Origin: Tetranychus cinnabarinus
Taxonomy: Eukaryota > Arthropoda > Arachnida > Trombidiformes > Tetranychidae
Length of the DNA: 64,000 nt
Reading direction: 5' to 3'
NCBI GenBank assembly: GCA_022266195.1
Contig: WHVY01000001.1
Span: 6,386,001 to 6,450,000, forward strand
Made by a program: the position numbers and the translations under genes. The notes beneath the pieces were generated by a model. That model saw only the letters and a program-made list of their open reading frames with translations. It was not told the DNA's origin and did no database searches. Below are positions 47,152-60,553 of this stretch, piece by piece. Numbering within the stretch: position 1 is the stretch's first letter; each line of letters starts with the position of its first letter.

Positions 47152-48654
47152 ATGTCTCAAGTCAAAGAATTAGTGTCCATAGAATATCCAGGAATAGTCA
47201 AAAATCTGGATAAAATGATGGAAACAATTGGCGGAACCGAACAGCTGATCAAAACATTCAAAAAATCAGGCTCCAGGCTCGAATTATCTCCTCGACCTGA
47301 CTTGTTCAGCCATCCCATTTTGGGTGACAAAGTTCCTACTAATAATCTGTTGGTTAAATGTATTGAAACAACTGTAACTGACGAACAGGGGAATGTCAAG
47401 AAAATTTATGAGACTCAGATTGTTGGTTTTATTAGCGTTTCTTACAAATTCAAAGCTTTAGCCGATTTCCAGTATTTACCCATGGAAAAGGTTTCATCTG
47501 GTAAGAAATTTTCTATTTGTCCATCTTATTCTGATTTCTGACATCTATTTTCTTTTTCTTTACTAGATTCTGATAGACCGAAATACAAATCTCGTTATGC
47601 TGATATTGTACCTCAGGATCCATTCTCATCTCTATCAAGTTTTAATCCAGAAGCACCTTTACTAATTTTACCAACTATTTTTAGTAGGTTTGATTTACCT
47701 ACAGAATATTACTTTAAAGACGATCCTGTGCATCGAAACGAGCTTATGAACAAAGTTGGTGAAACACATCAAGCTCGGTCAATCATCGGTCTAACTCGTA
47801 AACCTAGATCTATTCTTGCTATGTTGATTAATTGGGATGAAGAGATTCCAATGGAACCAAATCCTGTGCTTATCAAAAATGCTGGATCCATAAAAAATGC
47901 AAATTTACTCGAGGAACTTAAAAAGTTATTTGAAAACCGTCCAATTTGGTCAAGAAATGCTCTATTGTACAAACTAAAATGTGGTCGAGATGAGTTGAAG
48001 ATCTTACTACCATGTGTTGCCTTTTATTACCCAAATGGTCCCTTTAGATGTCAGTGGGTCAGGTATGGTTTTGACCCTCGTAAAAACAAGTCTTGTAAAA
48101 TTTATCAAACTCTTGATTTCCGTGTTAAACAAGCTTATATAAAAAAGGATAGTTCCGATAAAATAATGCCAAAAAGAAGTATCTACGAATATGCTATGCC
48201 ATTATTGAAAAGAGAACCTTTCAAAAAAGCTCAAGAATCTCAAGGATCTGTTATTCAGTCAACAATATTTTTACCAGCACCAGGACCATCTAACGAACCA
48301 GACAAATCCGTTCCAGAGGATGATCAACGTTTACTGGCCACTTTTACCTTTCGACCCGGTATCTTACCTTCCTGTAGACAGTGTCACTATCAATTACGTG
48401 AGATTCACGTCCCTGCTGTACAAAAGTTAGTTCATGCTAACGATGGAACAGAGCCTGATGTTTGCCATGACAAAGATGGATGGTGTTCTGAAGGAGTTAT
48501 TGATCAGATTAGAGGTATTCTCTCTCAAATGACCGATGAAATGCTGAAAGAATCCCAAGTTGAAGAGCAGGATATTTTGAATAACTATAGTGCTGATGAT
48601 TATTCCGACCCAGGTTTGTCTGACGAAGATGAATACCTATCTTATCAAGGATAG
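47152..48654 (+). CDS. GTF3C5: General transcription factor 3C polypeptide 5 (TFIIIC subunit, Tau95/TFIIIC63 homolog)
   Basis: Two exons, 47152-47500 and 47567-48654, phase 1, 478 residues (human about 519). The start is the ATG giving MSQVKELVSIEYPGIV; the longer hydrophobic upstream frame was not used. Family blocks include IEYPGIVKNLDKMMETIGG, LELSPRPDLFSHP, FDLPTEYYFKDD, IWSRNALLYKL (helix-turn-helix segment), FRCQWVRYGFDPRKN and FTFRPGILPSCRQCHYQL. The C-terminus is acidic (DDYSDPGLSDEDEY). Together with its partner subunit it recognises A-box promoter DNA for RNA polymerase III. Its promoter must lie within or next to the right arm of the inverted repeat. AATAAA is at 48697-48702. Confidence 0.95.
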
Positions 48655-49188
48655 TTTTATGTATCATCATGTATAAAGATTGCATTTCACTTACAAAATA
48701 AATATATTGTATCAAGTTTGAATTGTCTAAATAAAGCAACGGCAAATGTGCAAAAATAAATTTAAAGACACTGATTTAAGAATTAATTGCAAAAAATACA
48801 ATTTATTTGTTATTTAATGTAACATGCAAAGTACCCAACTTGTATACACTTTCAGAATACATTAAATATAAAATTTCTAATGATTTAGTTCATAATACTT
48901 TTGAACAAAAAAAAGAAAACTAATTGTTTTATTATATTATCTTTTTTAAGATATAATATAGTTACACAAAATTACGAAGCGCAGTTTAAGTCATGATCTT
49001 GTCCATTCTCGAAAGATTTTTCCAGGCTTTGCGAATCAGAATGATCGGATAATTTTTTAAAACATGATTTGGTGAAGATCATTCGCTACGTTTTGAGCAT
49101 CAACTTGAATTGTATTATTGAATAGTGTAAATTTGCATAATAGTGTAAATATCACGGGTTTAAACAATAAGACAAGATGAATATGCCA
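48655..49188. other. Convergent 3' interval between GTF3C5 and TTC38
   Basis: 534 bp, strongly AT-rich. It contains the two 3' UTRs and no gene that I can support. Confidence 0.6.
48697..48702 (+). terminator. Polyadenylation signal AATAAA of GTF3C5
   Basis: AATAAA 43 bases after the stop codon at 48654, followed by TGT/T-rich sequence. Confidence 0.6.
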
Positions 49189-51080
49189 TTATTTGATTCT
49201 ATTTAGCTGCTGCAAAAGACCAGCTGTTAGTTTACTGTTTGATCTGAGATTTTCTCGTTCAATCAACAAGTGTTCGGCCAGTTTTCGATGTTGCTCACAT
49301 TTAGATTTAATGGCTGCTATTATAAGAAGTTGACTGAAAAGATCACGCTGAGCTTCACTTCCACCAATTTTTGAAATATCGTATTTAATTGGTAAGAGAA
49401 GTTCAACAGCTTCGCTGTATTTTTCTCTTTTGTAGGCAATTATGGCTTCAAGAAGTGATTTCACGATTTTTTTATCGATAGTGAAGAAATAATCTTGCTC
49501 CTGTAGTGAAGTAAGAATTGATTCACCAACTGAATCATTCCCACTTTCAATACAAGCAAGCAAATAATGTGCATCTTGGAAACTGCTAATTCGAGTTTCA
49601 AGATAAGGGGATGAAGCTTTATAAGTCGATTTCCAATGAGCTGTAAAATCTTTTTCTTGAGGACAAGTGAAGCCTAAGCGAGTCAACAATGAAATTGCAT
49701 CAGCTAAATCCAATCCATGAGGTGTAGTATCGATCTGAGGAATCAAAATATTATCCAAGATACTAATCGCCTCATCGTAGCTATTGTTTTCAATGTGGAA
49801 CACAGCTTTATGCCAGTAGTTGTGTCTTGCAAGAATATTACATTTCTTCCAATCGCTTTCAGTTGTTTGAAGGAAACTGATACCTTCATCAACTCGAACT
49901 GTCATTTCAAATACATGAGCTAAAGAGTGAGATGCCCAACCATCGCATGGATTCCATTCTAAAGCCTGAAATTTGAGAAGATCGAAAAATTAGCCATCTT
50001 TAATTAAATCCAACATGTGCATATTAAAGTTAAAATAATGAACTGTTGACTCACCCTACGAGCTTGAGCCTCAGCTTTGTCGAAAATATTCGTTTCACAA
50101 AATCCAAAAGCAAGTAATCCATGGAGATAACTATATTTGAAAAATTTGATTAGATGAGAAATTAACCTTGAACAAGATCGATGTGAATCAATTAATTGAG
50201 CAACTGTACCCCTTTAATGGAATGTCTGATGACTGCCAAAAGGGAAGAACTCGCGCAACTGTGTCTCTCAATTGTCTAAACTGTCCACGATTGAAGTAAA
50301 TATCATAGCACGTTTTCAAGGCATGCAAATCAGTTGGATAGGTTAACAGAATCTTTTCCCATATTTGACAAGCGCCATCAAGATCTCCTCGAGCTAATCG
50401 AAGTGTAGCATCAACATGAGCCTTTTCACGATCAGTCAAGGGTTTATCTGATTTAGACAATTTTATAAGATTATCGATGGAGGTAGTTAACTCTGTTTTA
50501 GTTGTAGTTGAAGCCAAAGCTGCCAGCATCAAATCAATCTTTAGACAATGACCTAAAACTGTGTAAACAAGAAACAAATAGATTAAACATATGTTAAGAT
50601 AAAAATTGAGTATTGGGCGATCACAAATCGCAAGGTATGAATTAACATTGCTGTCGATATAGACTAAAATTATCTTCTGAGATATTGTGAAGTATCACAA
50701 AAGAATCTAAAAACAAGTCTGGAATCTAGATTACCGAAATCAGGATCGGCGAGAAACATTGAGTCAAAAGTTCCTCCAATTCCACCGAGAAGTGGATCAT
50801 CGTAAAAGCCAACGACCTAATTAAAAAGATGAGACAGTTTAATGTGATTGATCTCAATTAAAAAAGAGACAAAACAAATATGCTTACTTGTGATAAAGCT
50901 GCATCATACATCTTACAAGACTGATTAGATGGAGTGGATAGAGCTAAGCCTTCAAAGCTCCATTCCTGTTGTTTTGAGATAAAATATGTCAAACAAGCGA
51001 ATAGTTGGGTGACAGTGCAAATCGAAGGCAAAACTGGTCCAACTTACCATGATTCCTCTCCAATGTTCACGTTGAGTCAT
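49189..51080 (-). CDS. TTC38: Tetratricopeptide repeat protein 38
   Basis: Six exons: 51048-51080, 50888-50965, 50735-50816, 50210-50558, 50055-50130 and 49189-49965. All borders are AG/GT and all phases match, giving 464 residues (human 469). Recognisable blocks: EWSFEGLALSTPSNQSCKMYDAALSQ-like N-terminus (cf. LPLSTTSNEA in the family), REKAHVDATLRLARGDLDGA, WEKILLTYPTDLHALK, RVLPFW..SDIPLKGY, CETNIFDKAEAQAR, NILARHNYWHKAVFHIE, and IKYDISKIGGSEAQRDLFSQLLI. The protein is an all-helical TPR-like solenoid of unclear biochemical role, conserved from bacteria to animals. Compact introns. Confidence 0.95.
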
Positions 51081-51875
51081 CTTGAAGCAATTTATTTCAC
51101 GCCTTTATGGCACAAGAAGATCAATTGAGAGCTCGTTTCTTCACTTTGATACTACTTTGAGTTACTTGCAACTGGTATTGTCAACTTCTATGCTAGTCTA
51201 GTAACAGCAAAATATTAAATCACAAAATAATAAAATATTAAACTCACAATAAATCAAAAGGATGGAACAACATGATAAGTAAAGTTTTGATCAATAATAA
51301 TTAGCTAACTTTAACATTAATCTATCTAGTCACAGTTGTTTTGCAAAAGTAATTTTTTTCAAGATTATCGATATATTTTTGTATACTTATCGATACTAAG
51401 CATATCTGTATCGATACTGAAACATTTTACAAAGAGTCTCTGTGACAGAGACGATCAACAGTAAATCAATTGTCGATTCAAGCGAAAAATTTTCATCAAT
51501 TATCGCAAAATTCATTTTCATTCATGTTCAAATATCTATAAAGTTATATTTATTTGAGCTTGAAACACTAACTGAATTCAAAATATACAGGTTTATGTAA
51601 TTTTGAACTCAATGAATATAGCAAGAGAGTATACGAGAGAAGTGAAAATACAAATATAATTGACAAAATCGACAGACCAGGAATGAAAATAAAGATTGAC
51701 TAGAAGCGTCAATATATTGAGCCGATTGAGTATAATCAATGCGAGAAAGGCTTTCTAAAAGTCACAACATTTTTTGATTCCATCTTGTAATAGTTAAGAT
51801 TATTTTTTAAATATTCTCGCTGATGAAAGGAATGGACAATGCAGAGAGACATACACAAAATCAATTTATCGTTAG
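51081..51875. other. Intergenic region between TTC38 promoter and ETHE1 3' end
   Basis: 795 bp, AT-rich. Probably the TTC38 promoter and ETHE1 3' UTR. TATCGATA-like stretches near 51367-51410 (ATTATCGATATATT, TTATCGATACT) are notable but not assigned. No gene seen. Confidence 0.5.
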
Positions 51876-53338
51876 TCAACCACCACAGATCATGTTTTTC
51901 GGTACAGCAACATCTGAAATATAGAGATAAATAATTAATTTGTTGAAAAACATCGAGAATGCAGAAAAAACTTAATATTGTTGAGAATGTGCTTTTTTAG
52001 AAAATATCACAACAATTACAATAAAAACGGTTTATTTTATAATAGCTGGAATAACTTACCCATCATTTTAGGATAATCAAGGTTCAAATTTTCCATAATT
52101 TTGATAAACTCTTCTTTTGATTTTGTTAGCCTTGGATTGAAGTTCTTTTCTTCACCAACAGTGGACACCGATTGACCTAAGACGACAAACAAATCAGTTT
52201 TTAAAAAAACCAAACATGATGATATTAAAGTTATGATATGAAAATAGTTTTTAGTAAGTTATTCACCATTATAATCATGGGCTGGGAAAACATTATATTC
52301 ATCTGGCAACGTAAACAACTGCGAATGAACTGAATCATAGAGTTTAGAAGCCGAGCCTTGATCCAGATGAAATAAAAAAGCAAGATCAATTAAAATCTGG
52401 TGATAGCATATTTTAAAATGTATAAAATAAAATAATTCATTGAAATTTACCATTCTGAAAATCGGTTCTACCACAGCCTCTGATGAATAGGGTATCGCCA
52501 GTGAATACTCGTCTATTCAAGTGGTCAATCAAACTCATACAACCATTGGTATGACCTGGAGTATATGCTACCGTCAACTTGATCGACCCACAATCGATGA
52601 CTTCACCATCACTAACACATATATCTGCCTGAGCACGACTTGATTCAGATATTATGCTCATCACTTTCAAGTTTTCTTTAGTATTTAATCGGTTTTTAAT
52701 CATCCCAGATCCAGTAATGTGATCAGCATGAACATGAGTATTCAAAACATATTTGAGCTGTAAGAAGAAATCGAGAAACTTAAACCTTTGCCTAAGAATC
52801 GAAATAGTAGGTAATCGAAACAAAAAAGTTAGATATTTTTACAATAAAAGACAGTGAGTTGTATGTAGACATTGTATGATAATGGTAGTGAGTTTTTGAT
52901 ATGTAGATATTTATGTATTTATTGATAGATAATATCATATCCATAAATCTGTAATATGAGGATAAACTATAAGTAAATTATCACGTCCAAAATCTAGTTT
53001 ATCCAATCACTCACGATATGGAGAGAATAAGAGGTTCACTCTTTTGTATCGACAGTTATAATTTTCCTGAAAGCTTACCTCAAGTCCTAACTCATTAGTT
53101 AATTTGAGATCTCGATCAACGCATTCCAACACAGGATCAATTAGCAACGCGATATTTTGAGACCGATCACCAATTAGATAAGAATAACCACAACAAGACC
53201 TGTCGAATAGCTGAAATTGGTTGTAAAAATCAGAAATAGTGATTGAAAAAATAAATAAACATAGGATAAGATTGAAGAAGACTATATCAGTTTATCTATA
53301 GATACCTGGCGGAAAATAATAGCGCCGCGAGAAATCAT
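51876..53338 (-). CDS. ETHE1: Persulfide dioxygenase ETHE1 (metallo-beta-lactamase fold)
   Basis: Six exons: 53306-53338, 53079-53210, 52451-52757, 52267-52356, 52060-52176 and 51876-51913, in phase throughout, 238 residues (human 254). Metal-binding motif THVHADH (about residue 62-68), second histidine in AYTPGHTNGC, and the aspartate of VFTGDTLFIRGCGRTDFQ are all present, as is the FPAHDY histidine. The C-terminus keeps LNPRLT-like FNPRLT, IKIMENLNL and the DVAVPKNM.CG signature. It oxidises glutathione persulfide in the mitochondrial matrix during sulfide detoxification. The start gives a very short head, MISRGAIIFRQ, basic enough for a weak targeting signal; a longer 5' exon could exist. 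Confidence 0.96.
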
Positions 53339-54059
53339 AGTGATTAAAAATTGGATTAAAAAGTTAAAACAGGACAAAAAGTTGAGCTTAACACTTAAAT
53401 TTGAGGCAAAAAGTAATGATTCAATTGGCAATTGAGCTCGTATGAGCTACAGATTCAAAATTGAGGCATCGATTAAATCGTTCAGTAATTTCCAAAATCG
53501 ATTAGAGAATTATTTTCAATCAATAACGTTGATCCAATGTGCATAAATTCCTGGTTTAAATTAATAGACCAATGAATTTAATCCATCAATTTAGACAGGT
53601 AATTATGACCCTTGATGGATGTGTTGACTTGTTTAAATAAATCGAGTTTTGATCGAGAATTAGCTTCGAATAATCGATTTTCTTTATGAAAAAAAATTTG
53701 GATTACAGAAGATCACCCATTTGTACTAATATTTGTTGCTATTCTGTAGCTTTAAAACAAGTTTATTCAGAATGGTCATTTTATCAAAATTTTTTCAATT
53801 GTGAATCAAGTACCTTTTATCTCTTTTAATTGAGTTGAATTTATAGGTGGTTGAATCAAATAATTTTCTCCTTGATTTGGTTAAACCAAGAAAATTGTCA
53901 AGATTCATTCGGATTAGATGGTGGAAATAATTGCGACTCTTTTAAACACCAATTTTTCTGCAAATTTATTAATACGAATATTTTATTGAAACCTAAAAGG
54001 CCAGTTGAACATGTAGCATAACTTGTTTAATGAATGTTACAAAAAGAAAAAATAATTGT
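53339..54059. other. Intergenic region between ETHE1 and TPP2
   Basis: 721 bp containing the ETHE1 promoter and TPP2 3' UTR. A minus-strand AATAAA (complement at 53982-53987) sits 70 bases after the TPP2 stop. No gene seen. Confidence 0.6.
53982..53987 (-). terminator. Polyadenylation signal AATAAA of TPP2
   Basis: TTTATT on the plus strand, 73 bases past the TPP2 stop; a second one lies at 53965-53970. Confidence 0.55.
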
Positions 54060-57000
54060 TCAAAAAAGTCTGTATGAAGGTGGGTAGGCAACAATTTGAC
54101 TTCTTTTATAATGAGCAACAGCAAACTTCCATCCGAGTCGATCAAAACAATCGATAAGTTGATCATCCAATTCTCTAGATGGTTTGTTTTCTTGCTGTTT
54201 CATGACTGCTTTAAGGGCTCTTCCAAACTGGTGTTTTTCAAGAGCGTGCTGGTAAACAAATTTATGCCATTTTGTGTTATTCAATTCATCCATTTTCTTC
54301 AAGTCTTGAACAATTTTGTCTAAATCTTGAATGGTGTACTTTTGGGTAGCACTGGAGTCAGAAGATGCTTCCGATCTAATTATTTGTAAAATGGCCATTC
54401 CCTTTTGCGCCAAGGCTTCACATAACCATTCTTTTTGTTTTTCTAGGTTTTTTAAAGTCTCGTCCTTCTTTCCAGGTTCATCGCCCGATGTTTTGTTCTT
54501 GTTTTTGGCAAGTAAAAGGCCGCCATAGAAGTCATCAATATTGTGTGATGCAATTATTTCATCCGCTAACTCGATAATTTTTGAATATTGCTTATTTTCA
54601 TCTTTAGATGCGTCAAGAGCCTGAATCTGAGCAATGATTAGAGCTTGCTTTTTATCAGGCTTAAGATTGTCGGTATCAGAAAGTATATGTTCATAACCAC
54701 TGCCATGAAATCTGTAAATAGATAGAATTTAAACATTCAGCGAATTAATAAAGATCATATTATGTTTTCAAAATAAATTGTGATAAGAAATTTTCATACT
54801 TAGCAATCCAATTAGCTTTGAAGTCCACTAAGGCATCTCTATATTGTTCTTCTACTGGCTTTTCTTCAACAGCTTCTTTAACAGCTTTTTTAGGAGCTTC
54901 AGAATCCAAAACATAGTAGAAAGGATAATCTTGAGTTTTTTTCTTGCCTTCTTCCTTTTCTAAACTAATTGAGCCACAGAGATATGATCCTGAAATGCTA
55001 GGCAAATTCTTCGGAATTTTATCAGCCGCAAAAGATCTTATGAATGCATTAAGCTGTTGTTTCTCTCCAATCGATTGACTAGCAAATTGTTTTCCTTCAA
55101 GCAAAAGCTCTTTGTAAGATGGATAGATATCAAGACTGGCAGATGAAGGAAGCTTGGTCACTAAATGAATAGGAGCTTTGTTAATTTTTTTGAGTAGATT
55201 AACATTTTCAGAACGAATTTGTAGTTTGACAACGTAATCTCCTTTTTCTAATTTTTTGCTATACCGGTCAAATTTGTAAATAGTTCGAGAAGGAAACGGT
55301 CCACCACCCATCATAAACTGTTTATTGGCATTAAAGACCTGCCATAAATGACTATGATATTCATCCTCGTAAAGAAGAGTGTCCAAAAGAGGGAAAATAC
55401 ACGTAGTTTCAGCAGCCTTGGGAAGATTGAAGTTGTAAGTTAAAAGTAACTGATGAATTTGACGACCTCCTGGCATCACATCACGCGAAGATAGCGGAGA
55501 AATGATTTCTTCAGTTGGTTTCAATGGCGAGACAGCATGGTTAAGTGCAATTTTGGGTTGAATACGATCATTAGGTGAAGACCCAAAAATTTCAATTTTA
55601 TGATAATTTGAGCTAGCAAACATTGTTACATCGCTAGAGTTGAGTTTGCAACCAGAAAATTCTATCGAATATGAAATCAACGCCTCTCCGAAACTCGACC
55701 ACCATTTAGTGATGGCAACATCAACAGTTTTATGGTCCCAAATCGGGAATTTAAGAGATGCTTCAGCTCCAGGAAGCAAAGAAAAATCTGAATTCAAATT
55801 TTTACCCCAGCCTTGAGGAATCAACTGACGTACACTGGCTATGCAAGTTCCAGTAGCAATGGTGCCAATGTTTTTGACTTTGACTGTAACGACTGACGAG
55901 CCAGTGGGTGGAGTGAAGTGTGTAAAATTAGGTACACCTGGTTTCAATTCGAGCTGATTCCATTGAGATTGCATTGAGGTAGGATCTACAGTCATCGGCT
56001 TGATAACGGTGATAGGAAGTTTGAATACAAAACCTTTCTCAGGGTTGGTAGAATCAAAGGCTTTCAAATGAGTAATGTGGGAGCCATAAGAGAGACCAGA
56101 TGGATCAACTTTGACAGTTATGTTACGCTTACAATTTGTTACTAGTAGATAACCTGGAATTTGTACCCAAGGCGCATCACAGGTAAAGAATAGTTTCATC
56201 TCAAAATCACCCTTGATCTTATTATCATAGTCATCATGATTCAAGAAGAATGGTTGAATTGATACAATGTGGACTGACTGACGGATGGTATCTGTCGACT
56301 CTCGCAGATAAATACCTTGTTTTCCGCCATTACAAGTAACACTGAATCTGACATCACGTTCAATTGAATCAGCAAATTTGGCACAGTGATCAAAAGCTGG
56401 GTCAATTTGAATGAGCCCATTGTTCATAGAGAAAGGATCATATGTTGGTGGTTTGAAAGCAGTATTTTCAATGGAACGTCTTACAGAAAAGGGAGAGTAA
56501 GGCAAGTTTTTCTGTTTCATTCCAGATAAGAGTAACGCTATACATCCGGTTGCATTGGGTGCTGCCATAGATGTTCCGTTAAAAAGCTCACATTTTGCTA
56601 AAGTTGCTCGCGATACAGAGGCAATCGCAGCTCCAGGAGCACAAACACTGATAGAATTACCACCTTCAATATTGGGGTCTTTGGATGAGAAAGTCAAAAT
56701 TCTGCCTGGAATTTTTTCCCGAGTAGAGTATTCGGCTTCCATCATTTCAGGACTAACATATGCTCCAATACCTGAAAAATTAGGTGCGAAAATAAAGTAA
56801 TTACATTTGAACGCAACCCATCACAATAAATAAAAACTTACTAATGAGAGAATCTGGCATAGAAGATGCAGAGGACGTCGAAAAATTTGGTCCATCATTT
56901 CCATCTGCAACAACGAAAATAATTCCGTGCTTTTCAACTACTTCATTTAGAAACTCGAAACAACGGCCACCAGCCCATTGAATAGGTTCACCAAAGCTCA

Positions 57001-58215
57001 TGTTGATAACATCAACTTTAGCTTCGATGGCTCGCAAGCAAGCCCTGATTATTGAAGCACTTGTTTCCATTCCACCTCCAAGGCGACTATTTCCAATGTT
57101 GATACTGATTAATTGTGCACCAGGAGCAACGCCATTCTTTTCAGGTTCTTCCGGAAAATTTGCAGCAGCAATAGCGGCAACGTGTGTACCATGATCACCC
57201 GATATGCAATTTATTTCCAGTAAATTACCGTCATCGTAAATGTTAACCGAGTAATTGTGCTGATCTAGATGAAACAAGCAAAGATAAATTGTAGTAAAAA
57301 TATTCGATAAAATATCAATAAAGTAATAATACCTCTGTCAGTGAGAGTCGCATATTCCAACGTATCTTTATAAGTACCAAGAACAGTGCATTTTTCTAGA
57401 TCTCCAGTTTGAGTAACATCAACACAAGCTCTAAAAAATAGATTAGAAAATGAAAGGCCTTGTTTTCACGTGCTAAGTAGTAAGTGAAATAATTACCTCC
57501 ACATTGTGCCATCATGAAAAACAACACAATCATAGGTAGGTCCCAAATCAGAATAATTTTCTTCTAATGAATTCAGTACATCAACTTTTCCTTGTAAGTC
57601 TTCTTTTAGCAATTGATTCTCAAATGTTTTGTCACCATCACTTGATAGCTGAATTTCATTTCCTGTTTTAATTTGAGATGCTGCTGTTGATTCAGTATCT
57701 TTAAGGACAGTTGCTTTCTTTTTTTCTTTTTCTTTAGCTTCAAACTCTTGAAGTTCCCGTAAACTGATAGTTTTAGCATCAGAAAAAGCAGAATTCCAAT
57801 TGTTACGTTGGTATTCTGCCTTTATACGACTACAAGCGTTTTTAGCATAAAGTTCGTAACCACTCTTGAATCCAATATGCCATTTTCCTGTAGGATTAGT
57901 CCACGAACTTGGAATTTTGAGCTTTCGTCCCGTTAAGCCAGTAATAATGTTACTTCCTTCATCACAAGTGACAACAGTTGAAGTATCTACATCATGATCA
58001 CCAGTGGCTGATATTATGTCGATTATTTTAGGTTTTCCATCGGACGTTACTTGGAGACCAGCAGCTCCTGGATCAACTCCCGTATCAAAAATGGCAATAA
58101 CAACTTGTTTCCCATCAGCATTTGGATATTTATTGATGAAAGATAAGGCTGTTGTTTCTTTCTTAGGCAAAAGAGAAATACTAGGGAAAGGGTCAACAGA
58201 ATTAGCACTGGACAT
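54060..58215 (-). CDS. TPP2: Tripeptidyl-peptidase II (giant cytosolic subtilase)
   Basis: Five coding exons: 57497-58215, 57333-57430, 56842-57264, 54800-56771 and 54060-54711, in phase, 1287 residues (human 1249). The subtilisin triad is intact: Asp in AIFDTGVDPGA, His in GDHGTHVAAIAA, Ser in FNGTSMAAPNA; the oxyanion-type Asn region reads VVADGNDGPN. TPP2-specific features are the LLPKKET head, the roughly 200-residue insert between Asp and His, KLKIPSSWTNPTGKWHIG, VNIYDDGNLLEI, and the long C-terminal beta-sandwich and helical spindle domain ending YPPSYRLF. It removes N-terminal tripeptides downstream of the proteasome. The insert is Lys/Glu/Ser-rich. A 5' UTR intron is likely (58236-59010). 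Confidence 0.97.
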
Positions 58216-60014
58216 GTTTCGTTGGCTGATGGCGACTGAAAAAAATTAAATTTGTGAAGATTAAAATCAATCAAAAAGTCAAATTAAGCTTGAAAAGGAC
58301 GAAAGGAAAGCTATAAGGATAAGTAGTAGTGGATTAAATAAAATGTGAAAGGTTCATTGGAAATAAATCTGCAGTTGGAGATAATCTGCAAACGATCATA
58401 AAAATGAGATTATGTTGCGTTGGTAGAAAAAGTAACCGCAGGTTAGTGAAATAGGGCAAAGTAGAGGAGCTAAAAAGGGAAGCTATTCTTGCAATGTAAC
58501 TAAAAAGCATGATTAAACGACAATTAAATGCAAGCAATTAGAGATAAAAGCAGTTTGCAAATCCCTTAATTATCGTTGAATCAACTTCACTGAACAATAA
58601 TAAATCATTTTTTCATCCTAATTTAACAGCAGCATAACAGGCCATGACAACAGCAATAGTTCGTCTGACAATCACAAGATATTGAAAAGACTTTGCTTTT
58701 AAACCTCAGAGCAACAAGCTGTAACCATAAAAATTCCAGCAAATTAAGGGTTACAATTGCAAGTATGAAAACTTCAGTTGGCTAAATCAGTCAATGGTGA
58801 AGTCAATTAATGAGAACATTTCTCTGCAAAATTTGTATCAGGTACCAGAAATTGAGCATAATTAGGGCTGTAAACTTAAAAATATATCTATAAAATGATG
58901 ATATTTGCAGAGGAAGATTGCATAAAAGTGGTAGCAGTTTGAGATCAGGTCATCAACAGTGGTAAAGAATAGGAATATTTAAAATCTTATTTAATGAAAG
59001 GTCAACTTACCAAAGGTAGAAGGGGTAAACGATGACACTGAAGATGATAAGCCTAATTTAGCTAAGTTAAGTAACCTACCGTTACAAAGGCAATAAATCT
59101 TGTAAGCAGCAATGATTAACTAAATTATGCATCCAAAATTAAACAATTTATCGTCTATAAATAACTGCAAGTCACACAAAGCATGAGATTTTATTGAATT
59201 CAGAAAAGATGAGATAACTATAATTATGTAAGAAAGCTTTACAAAAAAATAAGCTGTTTTTATGTAAGAGCCGAGAAGCTAAATTTCGGCTTAAAAGCAA
59301 GATAGCTCTTTAAATAAGTTGATTTGTTAGATGAATAAATTGATCAAATCAAATAAATTAAGGTTGCATGTAATAATAATTTATAAATTTAAAGATTTTC
59401 TAATTAGGAAAATGGTCATTATTTTTAATTATGCATAGATTATTGAAGAGATTATAAATTAAAGCTTATTCAGAGTTAAATGAGAGTTGAATTTGATTGT
59501 TCTAATTGGAAATTTTATTCATTAAACTTATATTAATTGTAAATAATTAAGGTTAAATTTCAAGCTAACAGAGAAAATTAATTGTGATTTGAAAATAACA
59601 TTTATTTTTTTATTTTAATTGATTAAGATGAAAACGATTTATCGAAATGAACAAGAGGCTGGTTTGCTGTGAAAATAGACATTTTCCTTATTTATAGAGC
59701 AGTTGCAATAACCGGAAAGTACTGCATTTCCGTTTTTGAAACTAAAACAGAGTAAGTCCTTTTCACTTCATCTTTAAACAATTAATCTAATTGTTAACTT
59801 TTTAGGTAAGTTTCTCTTTATTATTCTATTTAATTAATAATTATTCTGTATGCTATATCATGGATCTACATTCTAGCTGTGTTTTCATTGAAACGCACAG
59901 AATTTCTATCATGGTTAAATGTTTAAGTTTGACATTTTGATTTTGATTTTGATTTTTCCCTTTTCTTTTCTTTTAGGTAGCTTTTGGTTAAGTTATTAAG
60001 TTAAATAATTAACA
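58216..60014. other. Divergent promoter region of TPP2 and RPL28
   Basis: 1.8 kb separating divergent start codons. On the TPP2 side an acceptor (TTTTTTTCAG ending at 58236) and a donor GTAAGT (complement of 59005-59010) bracket a probable 775-bp 5' UTR intron. On the RPL28 side the non-coding first exon and intron are described separately. The middle part (59.1-59.7 kb) is AT-rich without recognised elements. Confidence 0.55.
59728..59976 (+). promoter_or_regulatory. RPL28 probable TOP-type start and 5' UTR intron
   Basis: A pyrimidine tract TTTCCGTTTTT near 59727-59737 resembles the 5' terminal oligopyrimidine start of ribosomal protein mRNAs. The candidate first exon ends at 59751 with GTAAGT. 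The acceptor is CTTTTCTTTTCTTTTAG at 59976, leaving 38 nt of UTR before ATG 60015. A non-coding first exon plus 5' UTR intron is common for ribosomal protein genes and for translational control by TOR. The exact start site is inference. Confidence 0.5.
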
Positions 60015-60553
60015 ATGAGTGGACGTAATACTGGAGTAAATGTTAGCCGAGATCTTCTCTGGCTTTTCACCAAAAACCATAACTGTAACATCTATAAACA
60101 AAAAGGAATCAAAGTACCATTCACCAAGGATCCTCTTAACCCAAAGGGTGTTCAAACTCTCCGATGGTCCGGTAGTATTCAACGAAAAACCCTGAGTGTT
60201 ACTCCTCATCCTAAAGGTAAAGGTGTTGTCCTCGTATACCGCAAACGCAAGTACCAAATGATGCCCAAAAAAGCTTTGCAACGAGTACCTCTCTTAAAAG
60301 ACAACAGACGGTCCTATCGAAGCATTAAGAAATTTGTTAACCGCAACTTCTACCGAACCGACCTTAAAATGGTAAATATTTCTTCTAGTTACATGAATGA
60401 TTATATTTTATTTACTGCTACCTTGTTCAGTTGCTAAATCTGTTCTCATCTTCTTCTTTTCAGACTGTTCTCCGTAAAGCCAGTGCTATTCTTCGTAGTC
60501 AACAACCTCGAATCCACAGGAAGAGAAACAAGCGAGCAAAGAAAGCCGAATAG
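60015..60553 (+). CDS. RPL28: Large ribosomal subunit protein eL28 (RPL28)
   Basis: Two coding exons, 60015-60371 and 60464-60553, phase 0, 148 residues. Conserved eL28 stretches: LLWLFTKNHNCN, FTKDPLNPKG, LRWSGSIQRKTLSV, and a very basic C-terminus (RIHRKRNKRAKK). The codons are more GC-rich and regular than the surroundings, as expected for a highly expressed gene. It sits on the surface of the cytosolic 60S subunit. An ATTAAA at 60587-60592 may serve as 3' signal. Divergent with TPP2. Confidence 0.96.
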
